A stretch of 43,856 bases of DNA, taken from positions 1-43,856 of the forward strand of contig CAZOKH010000021.1 of assembly GCA_964580315.1 (NCBI GenBank), read 5' to 3'. Numbering within the stretch: the stretch's first letter is position 1; every line of letters begins with the position of its first letter. This DNA is from CAZOKH01 sp964580315. Its GTDB lineage: Bacteria; Chloroflexota; Anaerolineae; Anaerolineales; Anaerolineaceae. This document shows, piece by piece, positions 25,205-34,317 of this stretch. Position numbers and translations under genes: made by a program. A model generated the notes under the pieces. That model was not told the origin of the DNA and searched no databases. It was given only the letters and a program-made list of their open reading frames with translations.

Positions 25205-26404
25205 ATGTTCCTGAAAAAGTTAATCAGCCGCAATCCTGAATTTGTTAAAACTGTGGTGCAATTGCAGCAGCAAGGTAAAATCCCTGCCAACAGTTATGTA
25301 CTGGACGTGGATACCATCGAAGCCAACGCTGAAGTGATCGCCGCCGAGGGCAAAAGACTGGGGCTGAAAGTATTTCCCATGAGCAAACAGATTGGCCGCA
25401 ACCCGGTGGTATTAAAAGCCCTGGCGCGCAAAGGTCTGGATACCTATGTAGCCGTAGATATGGGCTGCGCATTACCCATCCATGCCGCTGGTTGTCATGT
25501 TGGACATCTTGGGCACCTGGTGCAGATCCCTCGCGCCGAAACCGATGTAGCCGCATCTTTGAAACCCCATTATTGGACGGTTTTTAACATGGAAAAGGCG
25601 CGCGCCGCTGCTGAAGCCAGTGGAAGAATCAACCGCACACAAGACCTGCTAGCGCGCATTTACGCACCCGGCGATACCTATTACATGGGGCATGAAGGCG
25701 GCTTTAAAGCCGAAGATGTGGTGAAGGTTGCCGATGAGTTGGACTCATTGTCACACGCCCGCTTTGCCGGGATCACCACTTTCCCGGCGCTGTTGTTCGA
25801 CGTGGCTGCCGGCGAGGTAAAAACAACCCACAATCTGGGCACGCTCGAAAAAGCTGCCAAAGTGCTGGCAGACGCCGGCCGCAAAGACATTGAAATCAAT
25901 GCCCCCGGCACAACCTCAACCGCGGTGATGCAAATGCTGGCAGATGCCGGCGCCACCCAGGTGGAACCAGGGCACGGCCTCACCGGAACCACCCCCCTGC
26001 ATGTGGTGCGCGACCTGGCTGAACTGCCGGCTGTTCTTTATGTGACCGAAGTATCCCATTTCTACCAGGACAAAGCCTATTGCTTTGGCGGCGGTCTTTA
26101 CATTGACCCGGTATTCCCCGATTACGACATCCAGGGATTGGTCGGCAAAGACCCCTCCACAATTTTGCAGCGCTCAATGTCCGCCAAATTCCCGCCTGCC
26201 AACGCCATTGATTATTACGGCATCATCTCCCCGGAGAAACAAAGCCATGTAGAAGTAGGCGATACAGTCGTATTTGGTTTCCGCATCCAGGCGTTTGTAA
26301 CCCGGGCCTTCATCACACCGGTCAGCGGCATTTCCAGCGGCAATCCTGTGGTGGAGGGTGTGTTTACTACCGATGGCAGAAAGACGGAATGGCCGGCATG
26401 GTGA
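25205..26404 (+). CDS. yhfX: YhfX-like PLP enzyme, alanine-racemase fold
   Basis: This 399-residue protein closely follows E. coli YhfX along its length: NPEFVKTVVQLQQQGKI, SYVLDVDTIEAN, MSKQIGRNP, VAHLGHLVQIP-like GHLGHLVQIP, EPGHGLTGTTP and YCFGGGLYIDP. It belongs to the fold-type III PLP enzymes (alanine racemase, D-threonine aldolase). Lys61 in SKQIGRNP is the likely Schiff-base lysine. The reaction of YhfX is not established as far as I know. I chose the ATG at 25205 because GAGGAGG lies just before it. It sits inside an ABC transporter operon and its end overlaps the ATPase gene, so it should act on the imported compound. Confidence 0.87.
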   Translation: MFLKKLISRNPEFVKTVVQLQQQGKIPANSYVLDVDTIEANAEVIAAEGKRLGLKVFPMSKQIGRNPVVLKALARKGLDTYVAVDMGCALPIHAAGCHVGHLGHLVQIPRAETDVAASLKPHYWTVFNMEKARAAAEASGRINRTQDLLARIYAPGDTYYMGHEGGFKAEDVVKVADELDSLSHARFAGITTFPALLFDVAAGEVKTTHNLGTLEKAAKVLADAGRKDIEINAPGTTSTAVMQMLADAGATQVEPGHGLTGTTPLHVVRDLAELPAVLYVTEVSHFYQDKAYCFGGGLYIDPVFPDYDIQGLVGKDPSTILQRSMSAKFPPANAIDYYGIISPEKQSHVEVGDTVVFGFRIQAFVTRAFITPVSGISSGNPVVEGVFTTDGRKTEWPAW

Positions 26405-27927
26405 TTGCGAACAGTAAATCCCCCGAAATTGTGCTCTCGGTGCAGGGCGTGAAAAAATCCTTCAGTCGCGTGGAAGTGCTGCACGGGGTAGATTTCATCC
26501 TGCGGCGTGGTGAAATACATGGATTGGTAGGGCAAAACGGCGCCGGCAAATCAACCCTGATGAAAATCATCAACGGCGTTTATCAAAAAGATGAAGGCGT
26601 CATCCAGGTCAATGGCGAAGAGGTAGAATTCCACTCGCCGATTGATGCAAGACATCACGGCATTTCGATGGTTTTCCAGGAATTCAGCCTGGTGCCATCG
26701 ATGACTGTGCTGCAAAACCTGTTTTTGGCGCGCGAGCTCAAAAACGGTATTTTCGTTGATGAAAAAGCTTCCCGCGAAAAAGCCCTGCAGTTGTTCAAAG
26801 ACCTAGAAGTGGATATTAACCCAGACGAAGAAGTCTCCCGCCTGTCAGTCGGTTCACGCCAGGTGGTTGAAATTGCCAAAGCGCTCAGCCGCAACGCTTC
26901 CATCTTAATCCTGGACGAACCCACAGCCTCACTTTCCTCCCTCGAAATTGAATCCATGTTCGGCCTGCTACACCGGCTGAAAAAAGAAGGGCTGTCCATT
27001 ATTTTCGTCTCACATCACTTGAACGAAGTGATGGAAATTTGCGACCGTGTTACCGTCATTCGCGACGGGAACGTAGTGCTGGCAAAAGAGGTTGCCAGCC
27101 TGGAATTGCAGGATATCATCACCGCCATGATCGGCAAGAAGCTGGAAACCGCCCAGTTTGGTTTGCGTCCGCCCATGCAGCGCAGCAAGCCGCTGCTGGA
27201 GGTGAAAAACCTTGGATCAGCCAAACGATTTCACAATATCTCTTTTGCGCTTTATCCCGGAGAAGTGCTGGGAATCGCCGGCGTGCTGGGCAGCGGGCGC
27301 TCTGAATTGCTGAAAACCATTTTTGGCATTCTCAAAAAAGACAGCGGCGAAATCATTTTGAATGGAAAAGCAGCCTGGCTCGATCAACCTTCTGACGCCG
27401 TCAAAGCCCGCATCTTCATGGTTCCCGAAGACCGCCGAAAAAACGGCGTCATCGCCGACGATACCATTCGCCAGAATGTGCTGCTGCCCATCTGGGAAAG
27501 GCTGGCAAAACCGTTCTTCATTGATGATAAACGCGGCGCAAAACTTGTGTCCAAATTCATTGATGACCTCAATATCCGAACCACCAACATGGAACAGACT
27601 GTACTGCGGCTGTCTGGCGGCAACCAACAAAAGGTGGTCTTTGCAAAGTGCCTGTCAACCGAACCGCAAATCTTGCTCTTGGATGATCCCACGGTGGGCG
27701 TGGATATTGGCACCCGCAAAGAAATTGCCCAGATTACCCGCCGCCTGGCAGACCAGGGCAACGGCGTGCTGCTGGTCTCATCTGAAATGGAAGAACTGGC
27801 CGAACAATGCGACCGAATCCTGGTCATGAACCGCGGCGAGTTCATTCAAGAAATTGATTGCAGCCGCCAGGTTGTTACCGAAGAATCATTGATGCATGCC
27901 ATTCAGGGCAACCCAATCACAGCGTAA
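26389..27927 (+). CDS. Sugar-type ABC transporter ATP-binding protein, RbsA/MglA-like
   Basis: This 512-residue protein has two fused ATPase domains. The first has Walker A GQNGAGKST near residue 47, signature LSVGSRQVVEIAKAL and Walker B ILILDEPTA. The second has the usual degenerate Walker A (GVLGSGRSEL), signature LSGGNQQKVVFAKCL and Walker B ILLLDDPTVGVDIG. This tandem form powers ribose- and galactose-type importers. Two starts are possible, 26389 and 26398, overlapping the yhfX-like gene by 16 or 7 bases; no ribosome site separates them. A strong terminator follows. Confidence 0.92.
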   Translation: MAGMVIANSKSPEIVLSVQGVKKSFSRVEVLHGVDFILRRGEIHGLVGQNGAGKSTLMKIINGVYQKDEGVIQVNGEEVEFHSPIDARHHGISMVFQEFSLVPSMTVLQNLFLARELKNGIFVDEKASREKALQLFKDLEVDINPDEEVSRLSVGSRQVVEIAKALSRNASILILDEPTASLSSLEIESMFGLLHRLKKEGLSIIFVSHHLNEVMEICDRVTVIRDGNVVLAKEVASLELQDIITAMIGKKLETAQFGLRPPMQRSKPLLEVKNLGSAKRFHNISFALYPGEVLGIAGVLGSGRSELLKTIFGILKKDSGEIILNGKAAWLDQPSDAVKARIFMVPEDRRKNGVIADDTIRQNVLLPIWERLAKPFFIDDKRGAKLVSKFIDDLNIRTTNMEQTVLRLSGGNQQKVVFAKCLSTEPQILLLDDPTVGVDIGTRKEIAQITRRLADQGNGVLLVSSEMEELAEQCDRILVMNRGEFIQEIDCSRQVVTEESLMHAIQGNPITA

Positions 27928-27942
27928 AAATATTTTTTGTTG

Positions 27943-27990
27943 AAGGACTGCGCAGTGCTGAAAATTTCAGGCACTGCGCAGTTCTTTTTT
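27943..27990 (+). terminator. Intrinsic terminator of the ABC/YhfX operon
   Basis: ACTGCGCAGTGC (27947-27958) pairs with GCACTGCGCAGT (27971-27982); the stem extends outward through G-T and A-T pairs. Six Ts follow at 27985-27990. This is the strongest terminator in the window. Confidence 0.92.
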
Positions 27991-28033
27991 AAGAAGAAAG
28001 ACTGAAGTTATTTTCCTTCATTTTCTGTTTACG

Positions 28034-28062
28034 TTGAAAAAAATGAGGTTATCTGCTACATT
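28034..28062 (+). promoter_or_regulatory. Promoter of the NBR1-Ig lipoprotein gene
   Basis: TTGAAA (28034-28039) and TACATT (28057-28062) are 17 bases apart. The start would be about 70 bases before the ATG at 28139. Confidence 0.55.
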
Positions 28063-28138
28063 GTAAGGGTTGATAAATAGTGGTAAAAAGGGATTACACA
28101 GGTTCATTACGTCGTTTCAGATTTTTAAGGAGGTAAAG

Positions 28139-29293
28139 ATGAACAGACGAATGCGAGTCCTGGCCATTTCAGCGCTCTTGATGATCACTATTTTGGCCTG
28201 CAATTTCCCCACTGCCGCAAACAAACCCGATCAGGCAAATGCACAGTACACTGCTGCCGCGGAGACAGTCTCAGCAATTCAAACCTTGAATGCATTGCTT
28301 GGCACCGTTGAACCCACCCAGAGCTCAGCCACTGCTCAGCCCACTGAAACCCCCACCATCACACCATCGCCCACCGTCACCAACACCCGGCAGCCCACTA
28401 CCGCGCCCACCGCCATCATGTGCGACCGGGCGGCATTTGTCGCAGATGTTACGATTGAAGATGGAACAGAATTGAACGCAGGAGATGATTTTACCAAAAC
28501 CTGGCGTTTAATGAACAACGGTTCCTGCACCTGGACCACCGATTATCAGGTTGTATTTGACCACGGCGACAAGATGGACGCACCCGGGCAGGTTGATCTT
28601 CCAAAGAGCGTTACCCCGGGACAAACCGTGGATATCTCCGTTCCAATGAATGCACCGGCTTCTGAAGGTTCATACAAAGGGTACTGGATGCTGCGCAATG
28701 CTTCGGATGACAAGTTCGGCATTGGCGTTGATGGAAGCAAACCTTTCTGGGTGGAAATTGAAGTTAATCCAATTACACCCGGCAGCACAGAGATTTTCAA
28801 TTTCGTAACGCAAGCCTGTGATAGTGAAACGGATTGGTATAACGACTCCAGTGATCTTCCTTGCCCTGGCAGTGACGGCGACGCCGAAGGTTTTGTCATT
28901 GTGCTAGACAATCCAAATTTGGAAACAGGCAGCAAAGCCGGCGCCAAATCGCTTGAGACTCACCCGCAGTGGATTGACGATGGTCTGATCACCGGGAAAT
29001 TTGAAAGCATCGAAATAAAATCGGGTTATCGCTTCAAAGCCAAAATTGGCTGTCTCTACAAAGACGGAGGGTCTGCCTGTGATGTTACATTCCGAATTCG
29101 CTATCGGGCTGACGGCGGCGCCTCGCAAACCCTGGGTGAATGGGCTCAGACCTATGACGGATCAGTAAAATCTCTGGACATCGACCTGGAATCACTAGAA
29201 GGTAAATCTGTTGAATTCCGTCTGGTAGTGGATGCCCACGGCTCTTCCGGCCAAGACTGGGCCGTGTGGGTTAACCCGCGCATTGTGAAGTAA
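28139..29293 (+). CDS. Lipoprotein with NBR1-type Ig-like (four-tryptophan) domain
   Basis: This is a 384-residue surface lipoprotein. The lipobox cysteine is Cys21 (TILAC). A Pro/Thr/Ser-rich linker spans about 65-110. An NBR1-like Ig domain follows (about 112-215), with the four tryptophans in KTWRLMNNGSCTW, GYWML and PFWVEIEV. The last 150 residues look like a beta-sandwich with four or more cysteines (QACDSETDW, LPCPG, IGCLYKDGGSACDV), perhaps a carbohydrate-binding module. The ATG at 28139 has AAGGAGG five bases upstream; an earlier in-frame start at 28070 is not supported. It converges on the beta-helix genes. Function unknown; binding to a cell-surface partner is likely. Confidence 0.85.
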   Translation: MNRRMRVLAISALLMITILACNFPTAANKPDQANAQYTAAAETVSAIQTLNALLGTVEPTQSSATAQPTETPTITPSPTVTNTRQPTTAPTAIMCDRAAFVADVTIEDGTELNAGDDFTKTWRLMNNGSCTWTTDYQVVFDHGDKMDAPGQVDLPKSVTPGQTVDISVPMNAPASEGSYKGYWMLRNASDDKFGIGVDGSKPFWVEIEVNPITPGSTEIFNFVTQACDSETDWYNDSSDLPCPGSDGDAEGFVIVLDNPNLETGSKAGAKSLETHPQWIDDGLITGKFESIEIKSGYRFKAKIGCLYKDGGSACDVTFRIRYRADGGASQTLGEWAQTYDGSVKSLDIDLESLEGKSVEFRLVVDAHGSSGQDWAVWVNPRIVK

Positions 29294-29318
29294 GCAAAGA
29301 CGGCTGGCAAAAAAATTC

Positions 29319-29352
29319 GACCTCACAGGTTTCTAATCAAACCTGTGAGGTC
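29319..29352. repeat. Dispersed palindromic repeat, copy B; terminator between convergent genes
   Basis: GACCTCACAGGTTT (29319-29332) pairs exactly with 29339-29352 around a six-base loop. On the minus strand the hairpin is followed by a run of Ts after GGTCGAA, and on the plus strand by TCTTCTTATC. It can end both the lipoprotein and the beta-helix transcripts. Confidence 0.8.
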
Positions 29353-29380
29353 TCTTCTTATCTTTGTATCTTACTGGCGA

Positions 29381-32300
29381 TTAATGGAGATACACGTCCA
29401 ACTGACCGCTACCATCGACATCGTTTCCAACATAGATGGTATTGGTTATAACCACAGTTGAACCCGATCCGGCAGACAGGCCAACATTCAGTCCATTACC
29501 GGCATTTCCCTGGAAGACGCTGTTGATAATGGTGAAGATTTCAGGCCCAAAATCGGAAGATTGTCCCATGCTCACACCGGTTGCACCGTTGTTTAAAGCA
29601 TATACCGTATTCAATGTAACGGAACCACTTGCATCAACTCCCAAACCGTTCGATTGGTTGTAATTAACATTGACTTTATTGAGCGTTATCCTACCCGCAT
29701 TGGCGGCGCCGGCATTCTGGTTGTCAAGCATGATACCCAAAATGCCGTTCTTTTCAGCAGTCACACCGGTCAGGCTCATATTACCGTAGTTTTGAATGGT
29801 CACCAGCAAACCGGTGTTAGTGTTGCTGCTAAAGTAATTGACTCCACTGATGGTAACGTTGCCGTATTTTGCATCAGCTGAATTGGTTTGGATGTTGGCG
29901 CCCTCTCCGCTGTTGGCGAATGATGTGAAGTCTTTGATGATAATATTCCCTTTGGCATTAGGAATATTTAACCCGCTTTGCTGGTTGGATGAGGTTTGCA
30001 CTTTGGTCAGGGTAATATTTTGACCGGGCAAAGCTGAATTGTCAACGTAAATGCCATCTTTGGTGTTGCCATTGGCATTGATATTTGTCAATGTTACAGC
30101 ACCCTTTACCCCTTCAATTCTTAGACCAGTGTCGCCGTTGTTGTCAAATGAGCTGTTGCTAACATTGATGGGTGAGGCAATCTCATCTCCGGTGTTATTT
30201 AAATATGCTCCGTGTTCGCTGTCGGCATTGCCATTTCCATTGGAATTTAAATAGTCAACCTTTATTGCTGCATTGCTCTGGGCATATAAACCTGAATTGC
30301 CATTGTTGTTAAATTGATTGGTGAACGTTCCCAAGCGGGCAATGGTTATTGTTCCAGTTGAGCCCGAATACATATTGTCCAGGAACGCTCCATATCCACT
30401 GTTATTATCTGCACCAATGTACTTGATGGAGATATTCCCATAGGAAAGGGCCACCAATCCATCACCAAAACGCGAACCCTCACCATAGTTATCGTAGAAA
30501 TCGACGTTGGTCAGCGTGATGCCTGGTTTCAGTGTTGCCGTGCTGGAGCGGTTATCCAAGAACGCCCCGCCGTCCACCGCCATCGTTTCGTCGCCATCAT
30601 CATCAATGACCTGCCGGTCACCATTGCCATTGACATATACCTGGGTCAATGTGATGGCGCCCCGTGAAATGACATTCAGTGAATAGTAATTTGGAGCGGT
30701 GTAATCATTCAAAATGTTACCGCTGATTTCCGCATCGTTGATGGTTACGCTGCCTTTCTCCGCGCCTTCATCATCATTATCGATCTCCAGACCATATTGC
30801 GAGTTGTTGGTGGCGTTAATCTTGCTCACCACAACCTTGCCCAGGGAATAGATGTTCATGCCGTAGCCGCTGTTGTTTCCCACCCACGACCGGTCGCTGC
30901 GACCAATAAACGTCACGCCAGCGTTAGTTTTACTGAGATGATTATCCAGCGATATGCCGAACCCAGCATTATTCCCGGCGTCCACATTCTTCAGCGTGAT
31001 GGCGCTCTTCGATTGCACACGCAAGCCCCATTGGGACGAATTCGTATTATCGTTAAAGTAACAATCGCTGATGGTGACCGTTTTGGGAGTATTGTCGGGC
31101 ACGTCAACATTGTTTAAGGCTGCGCCGGTGGAATTGTTTATAGCATCGATTTTACTTAATACGATGTTGCCCAGCGATTCAATGGCAATGCCCTGATTAC
31201 CATTGTTGTTAAAATAACAATTACCCCTGGTGCAGGTCACTTTCACATCGCCTTTCGCGCCTGTGTCGTTGTTGTAAATCACCATGCCGTCGCCGTTGGT
31301 GTTATCGTGCGCATTAGTATCCGTGACGGTTACCGCGCCGAGAGAATTGACATACAAACCATTGGATGTGTTGTTGGCGAATTCACTGTTGAGGATGCTG
31401 ACTGGTTTGGGTGTTGTTGCATTGGCACCATTGTTAATATAAGCCGCATAGTTTGCCGATGTTACTTCGTCATTCTCATTCACCTGCACGCCGTTCAGGC
31501 TGACACTGCCGCGCGACAGGATATGCAAGGCAGCATATAAATCACCCGAGTTGGTGCAGTTGCGATTGAAGTTGGACTTGGTGACAATCACATTTCCGGT
31601 TGAATCATCAAAATCGTTACGCAGAAAAGCGCCTGACATGCCGTTGTCTTCTGCAACGGTTTTGTTGACGGTAATGATGCCGCTTGAATCCAGGAAAAGC
31701 CCATAGGATGCATTGCGGTTGAACGCATTGGTCCAATTCGCGCGCGTGGTGGTCACCGTAATGCCAGCTTTGCTTTTGCTGCTGGCGTTGAAAATGTACA
31801 AACCGGTACCACTCCGGGTATCACCGACCTGCACATTCTTCACCGTGACCGCACCTTTGGATAAGATATAGATTGTGTCGAATTGATTGTTATAGTAATT
31901 CCCCCCGTCCAGTGTAACAGCTTTCCCTTCACCAAAAGCGTTATTGAACAGGACTGCATTCGAATCATTATCATTCAGTCCGCAATCGGTGAACGTGGCG
32001 GTAATGGCGCCTTTGGAATAGACAAGAATTCCGTTATCATCATTGTTGTTGAACCCTCCATATTTAATCGTCACATTGTTGGTCAGTTTCCCGTGACTTT
32101 CATTGTGAATTTCAGCGCCCGAGCCGCCAACTGTGTTGTTCGCCATGACCCAGTTCATGACCACTGCGCCATACGTATTGACGTATAACCCAGCAACGCT
32201 GGCCTGGTTGTTGTCAAAATTATTCGTTCGCCCGGTAGAGTTCAACAGGCTTACCCCCGCCGTGCCGTAGGTATTGTTCAGATATGCGCCATAAGTGGTG

Positions 32301-34006
32301 TTCTGGTTGTTGCTGGCGCTGACATCTTTGAGAGTAATCATCCCAGTGGAGAAAACTCTCAAACCATCATTGCGGTTGAAACTGAAACCGCTGTCGGTTA
32401 TGGTGACCGTGCTCTTGGTCAGTGAATTTTGATTGTCTAAGCGAGCGCCATATGAAGCGTTCTCATCGTTGCCGTTTTCGCCCGCCCACACACCGCTGAG
32501 GGTGATGCTGCCTTTAGCCAGCACGTACAATCCATAGCCCTGGATGTTGTGCCCATTGTGCGCAAAATTGCTGTTGGCAACGATCACGTTTCCCTTGCCG
32601 CTGTTCTGGCAAACCGATCCATCCCATCCGCAGGTGTCCAGGTTGGCGCCGGTTGTGCCATTCTTATCTGCACGTACATTCTTCAGGGTAATATTGCCGC
32701 GCACAAAATCGACCGTGCTAGCCTCAGAAGAATCTCCAGCATACAAACCGGTATCGGCATTGTTGTTGAACTGCGAGTTTTCTACAACAAAATCGCCCTT
32801 CCCACGGTTGTAATAATAGAACCCGTGCGCAGCATTGTTGCTGAACACGCTGTTCTTAATCATCACCCCGGCGCCGTCAAATTCGACGCCCAGGTCACCA
32901 TTGTTGCTGGAAGATACGCCGGTCAATGTGGTTTGCCCGGTGATGTGAACTTCCAGTCCAATGCCACCGTTGTGATTAAAACCGCTGTTGGTGATGTTCA
33001 ATTTGCCCGCAATGGCGCTGTCGCTGCCAATATACGCACCGCGCCCGCTCACGCTACGCACCTTCACTGCAGTGATGTTGATGGTTCCGGTCTGGTCGTT
33101 AATTTGCAATCCAGCCCCGCTGCCTTCGTTGCTAATATCCAGGTAAGACAACGTCAGGGTGCCGGTCGTGCCGTTGTCATTGTCAATCTTCACCGCCGGG
33201 TTGCCATTATTGACCGCGATCTTAAAACCCGCCAGGGTGAAATTGGGCATGTCATCGATGGTGACATTGTTGGTAATTTGCGCCCAGTTGTCCGAATCAT
33301 AGTAATCAAAGTCTGCAGCCCCATATTTAGCAGATTCGGCAGCATCATAATCCAGGAACATAATGCCGGTCAGGTTGAGTGTGGGTCCAATAACCAGGGC
33401 ATCCGAATAAGTGCCGATCTCCAGTTTAGAGGCATAGATCATGCCTTTGCCACCCGCGCCGACAAAACCTGCCACAGCTCCATCAATGTCAGCGTACCAT
33501 TGCGCCTCATTGGCAGCATTGTAAAAATAGACATTATTTAATAAGGCAGTGTTGTACTGTGCTTCGACTTCCTCGCCATCTGTTCCTTCGGCTGAAACCA
33601 CCGGTTCTTCCATTTCAGTCTCGGCCGGGGTTTCTTCCAGCGGAGTCTCTTCTGCCGGGGCTTCCTCCTGCGGTGCATCTGCCACCGGAGCTTCCACCAC
33701 GGGCGTCTCTTCTGCCACGGGGGCTTCCTCCACCGGCTCAACCGGCTCAGCCGGTTCTTCCGCGTGGATAATCATAACCTCTTCCCTTGGCGCCTGCGGT
33801 TCCTGCCCGTTTTCCGGGATCCGATTGACAGGCTCCTCTGCCGGTTCTCCGGCAGGTGTCTCTCCCTGTGATTCCGCCGCCGGGGGATCAACCGGGGACG
33901 TTTCGCCTTCCTCTGCATAGGCAGGTGCAGGCAGCGCGAATGCCACCAGCATCACCAGCACAATGACCAGTGGAAGGAACAACCTGGTGCGTTTCAAGAT
34001 ATTCAT
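29381..34006 (-). CDS. Giant secreted parallel beta-helix protein, paralog 1
   Basis: This is a 1541-residue secreted protein. The signal peptide ends near APAYA|EE at residue 32. An Ala/Glu/Pro-rich acidic spacer of about 130 residues follows, then a short unique region and about 20 repeat units of two coils each, of the form xGxITLxxVxAxxN then GxxLxN then VTIxxSxFxxN. These are right-handed beta-helix (PbH1) repeats of a pectate-lyase-like fold. Cysteine pairs occur in TCGWDGSVCQ and VTCTRGNCYF. There is no membrane anchor or sorting motif at the C-terminus (NDVDGSGQLDVYLH). AGGAGG lies just before the ATG at 34004-34006. It is probably a surface or matrix fibre; enzyme activity is not evident. 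Confidence 0.85.
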   Translation of the reverse strand: MNILKRTRLFLPLVIVLVMLVAFALPAPAYAEEGETSPVDPPAAESQGETPAGEPAEEPVNRIPENGQEPQAPREEVMIIHAEEPAEPVEPVEEAPVAEETPVVEAPVADAPQEEAPAEETPLEETPAETEMEEPVVSAEGTDGEEVEAQYNTALLNNVYFYNAANEAQWYADIDGAVAGFVGAGGKGMIYASKLEIGTYSDALVIGPTLNLTGIMFLDYDAAESAKYGAADFDYYDSDNWAQITNNVTIDDMPNFTLAGFKIAVNNGNPAVKIDNDNGTTGTLTLSYLDISNEGSGAGLQINDQTGTINITAVKVRSVSGRGAYIGSDSAIAGKLNITNSGFNHNGGIGLEVHITGQTTLTGVSSSNNGDLGVEFDGAGVMIKNSVFSNNAAHGFYYYNRGKGDFVVENSQFNNNADTGLYAGDSSEASTVDFVRGNITLKNVRADKNGTTGANLDTCGWDGSVCQNSGKGNVIVANSNFAHNGHNIQGYGLYVLAKGSITLSGVWAGENGNDENASYGARLDNQNSLTKSTVTITDSGFSFNRNDGLRVFSTGMITLKDVSASNNQNTTYGAYLNNTYGTAGVSLLNSTGRTNNFDNNQASVAGLYVNTYGAVVMNWVMANNTVGGSGAEIHNESHGKLTNNVTIKYGGFNNNDDNGILVYSKGAITATFTDCGLNDNDSNAVLFNNAFGEGKAVTLDGGNYYNNQFDTIYILSKGAVTVKNVQVGDTRSGTGLYIFNASSKSKAGITVTTTRANWTNAFNRNASYGLFLDSSGIITVNKTVAEDNGMSGAFLRNDFDDSTGNVIVTKSNFNRNCTNSGDLYAALHILSRGSVSLNGVQVNENDEVTSANYAAYINNGANATTPKPVSILNSEFANNTSNGLYVNSLGAVTVTDTNAHDNTNGDGMVIYNNDTGAKGDVKVTCTRGNCYFNNNGNQGIAIESLGNIVLSKIDAINNSTGAALNNVDVPDNTPKTVTISDCYFNDNTNSSQWGLRVQSKSAITLKNVDAGNNAGFGISLDNHLSKTNAGVTFIGRSDRSWVGNNSGYGMNIYSLGKVVVSKINATNNSQYGLEIDNDDEGAEKGSVTINDAEISGNILNDYTAPNYYSLNVISRGAITLTQVYVNGNGDRQVIDDDGDETMAVDGGAFLDNRSSTATLKPGITLTNVDFYDNYGEGSRFGDGLVALSYGNISIKYIGADNNSGYGAFLDNMYSGSTGTITIARLGTFTNQFNNNGNSGLYAQSNAAIKVDYLNSNGNGNADSEHGAYLNNTGDEIASPINVSNSSFDNNGDTGLRIEGVKGAVTLTNINANGNTKDGIYVDNSALPGQNITLTKVQTSSNQQSGLNIPNAKGNIIIKDFTSFANSGEGANIQTNSADAKYGNVTISGVNYFSSNTNTGLLVTIQNYGNMSLTGVTAEKNGILGIMLDNQNAGAANAGRITLNKVNVNYNQSNGLGVDASGSVTLNTVYALNNGATGVSMGQSSDFGPEIFTIINSVFQGNAGNGLNVGLSAGSGSTVVITNTIYVGNDVDGSGQLDVYLH

Positions 34007-34100
34007 TTTTCCTCCTGAGGCTAAACAAGAAAACGGGTTTGAACGAAACTTTCGGTCAATAATTGGAGTTTTATCAACCCCTACACACGAAAAAAACCAT

Positions 34101-34198
34101 AAAAAAAACCAGCCCACAGGCCGGTTTCGCCACTATGCTCCCCAGACACGCTCGTTCAAAATGCTGCTTGAACCCCAGGCGACCAATTGCGTGTTTGG
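34101..34198 (-). promoter_or_regulatory. Conserved structured leader, copy 1 (riboswitch-like attenuator candidate)
   Basis: On the minus strand: strand a CCAAACACGC (34198-34189), strand b GGTCGCC (34184-34178), a hairpin with arms GTTCAA/TTGAAC (34173-34154), strand a' GCGTGTCTGG (34151-34142), GGGGAGC, strand b' GGCGAAACC (34131-34123), and a terminator hairpin AACCGGCC/GGCTGGTT (34126-34107) running into eight Ts (to 34101). Strands a/a' and b/b' cross, giving a pseudoknot. Strand b' shares ACC with the terminator arm, so the two folds exclude each other. The same core lies before paralog 2. Confidence 0.7.
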
Positions 34199-34264
34199 AT
34201 CGATGCAATCCAGTTTTTCGAAACACACTTATTCATATGGTATTCTTCACTCCCCATAATCATC

Positions 34265-34292
34265 ATTATAGATGCATCTACTTAAAAATCAA
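34265..34292 (-). promoter_or_regulatory. Promoter of beta-helix paralog 1 and its leader
   Basis: TTGATT (34292-34287) and a perfect TATAAT (34270-34265) are 16 bases apart on the minus strand. Transcription would begin near 34258, giving a leader of about 250 bases that includes the conserved structured element. Confidence 0.7.
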
Positions 34293-34317
34293 TAGGCGTT
34301 AAGCAAATGTTCACAAA

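Noticed and set aside
34101..34200. Leader resembles the ZTP riboswitch, since it holds GGCGAA, GGGGAGC and CGCCTGGGG words.
   Set aside because: In ZTP RNAs, as I remember them, these words come in the opposite order, and CGCCTGGG is missing from copy 2. The shared words are probably chance.
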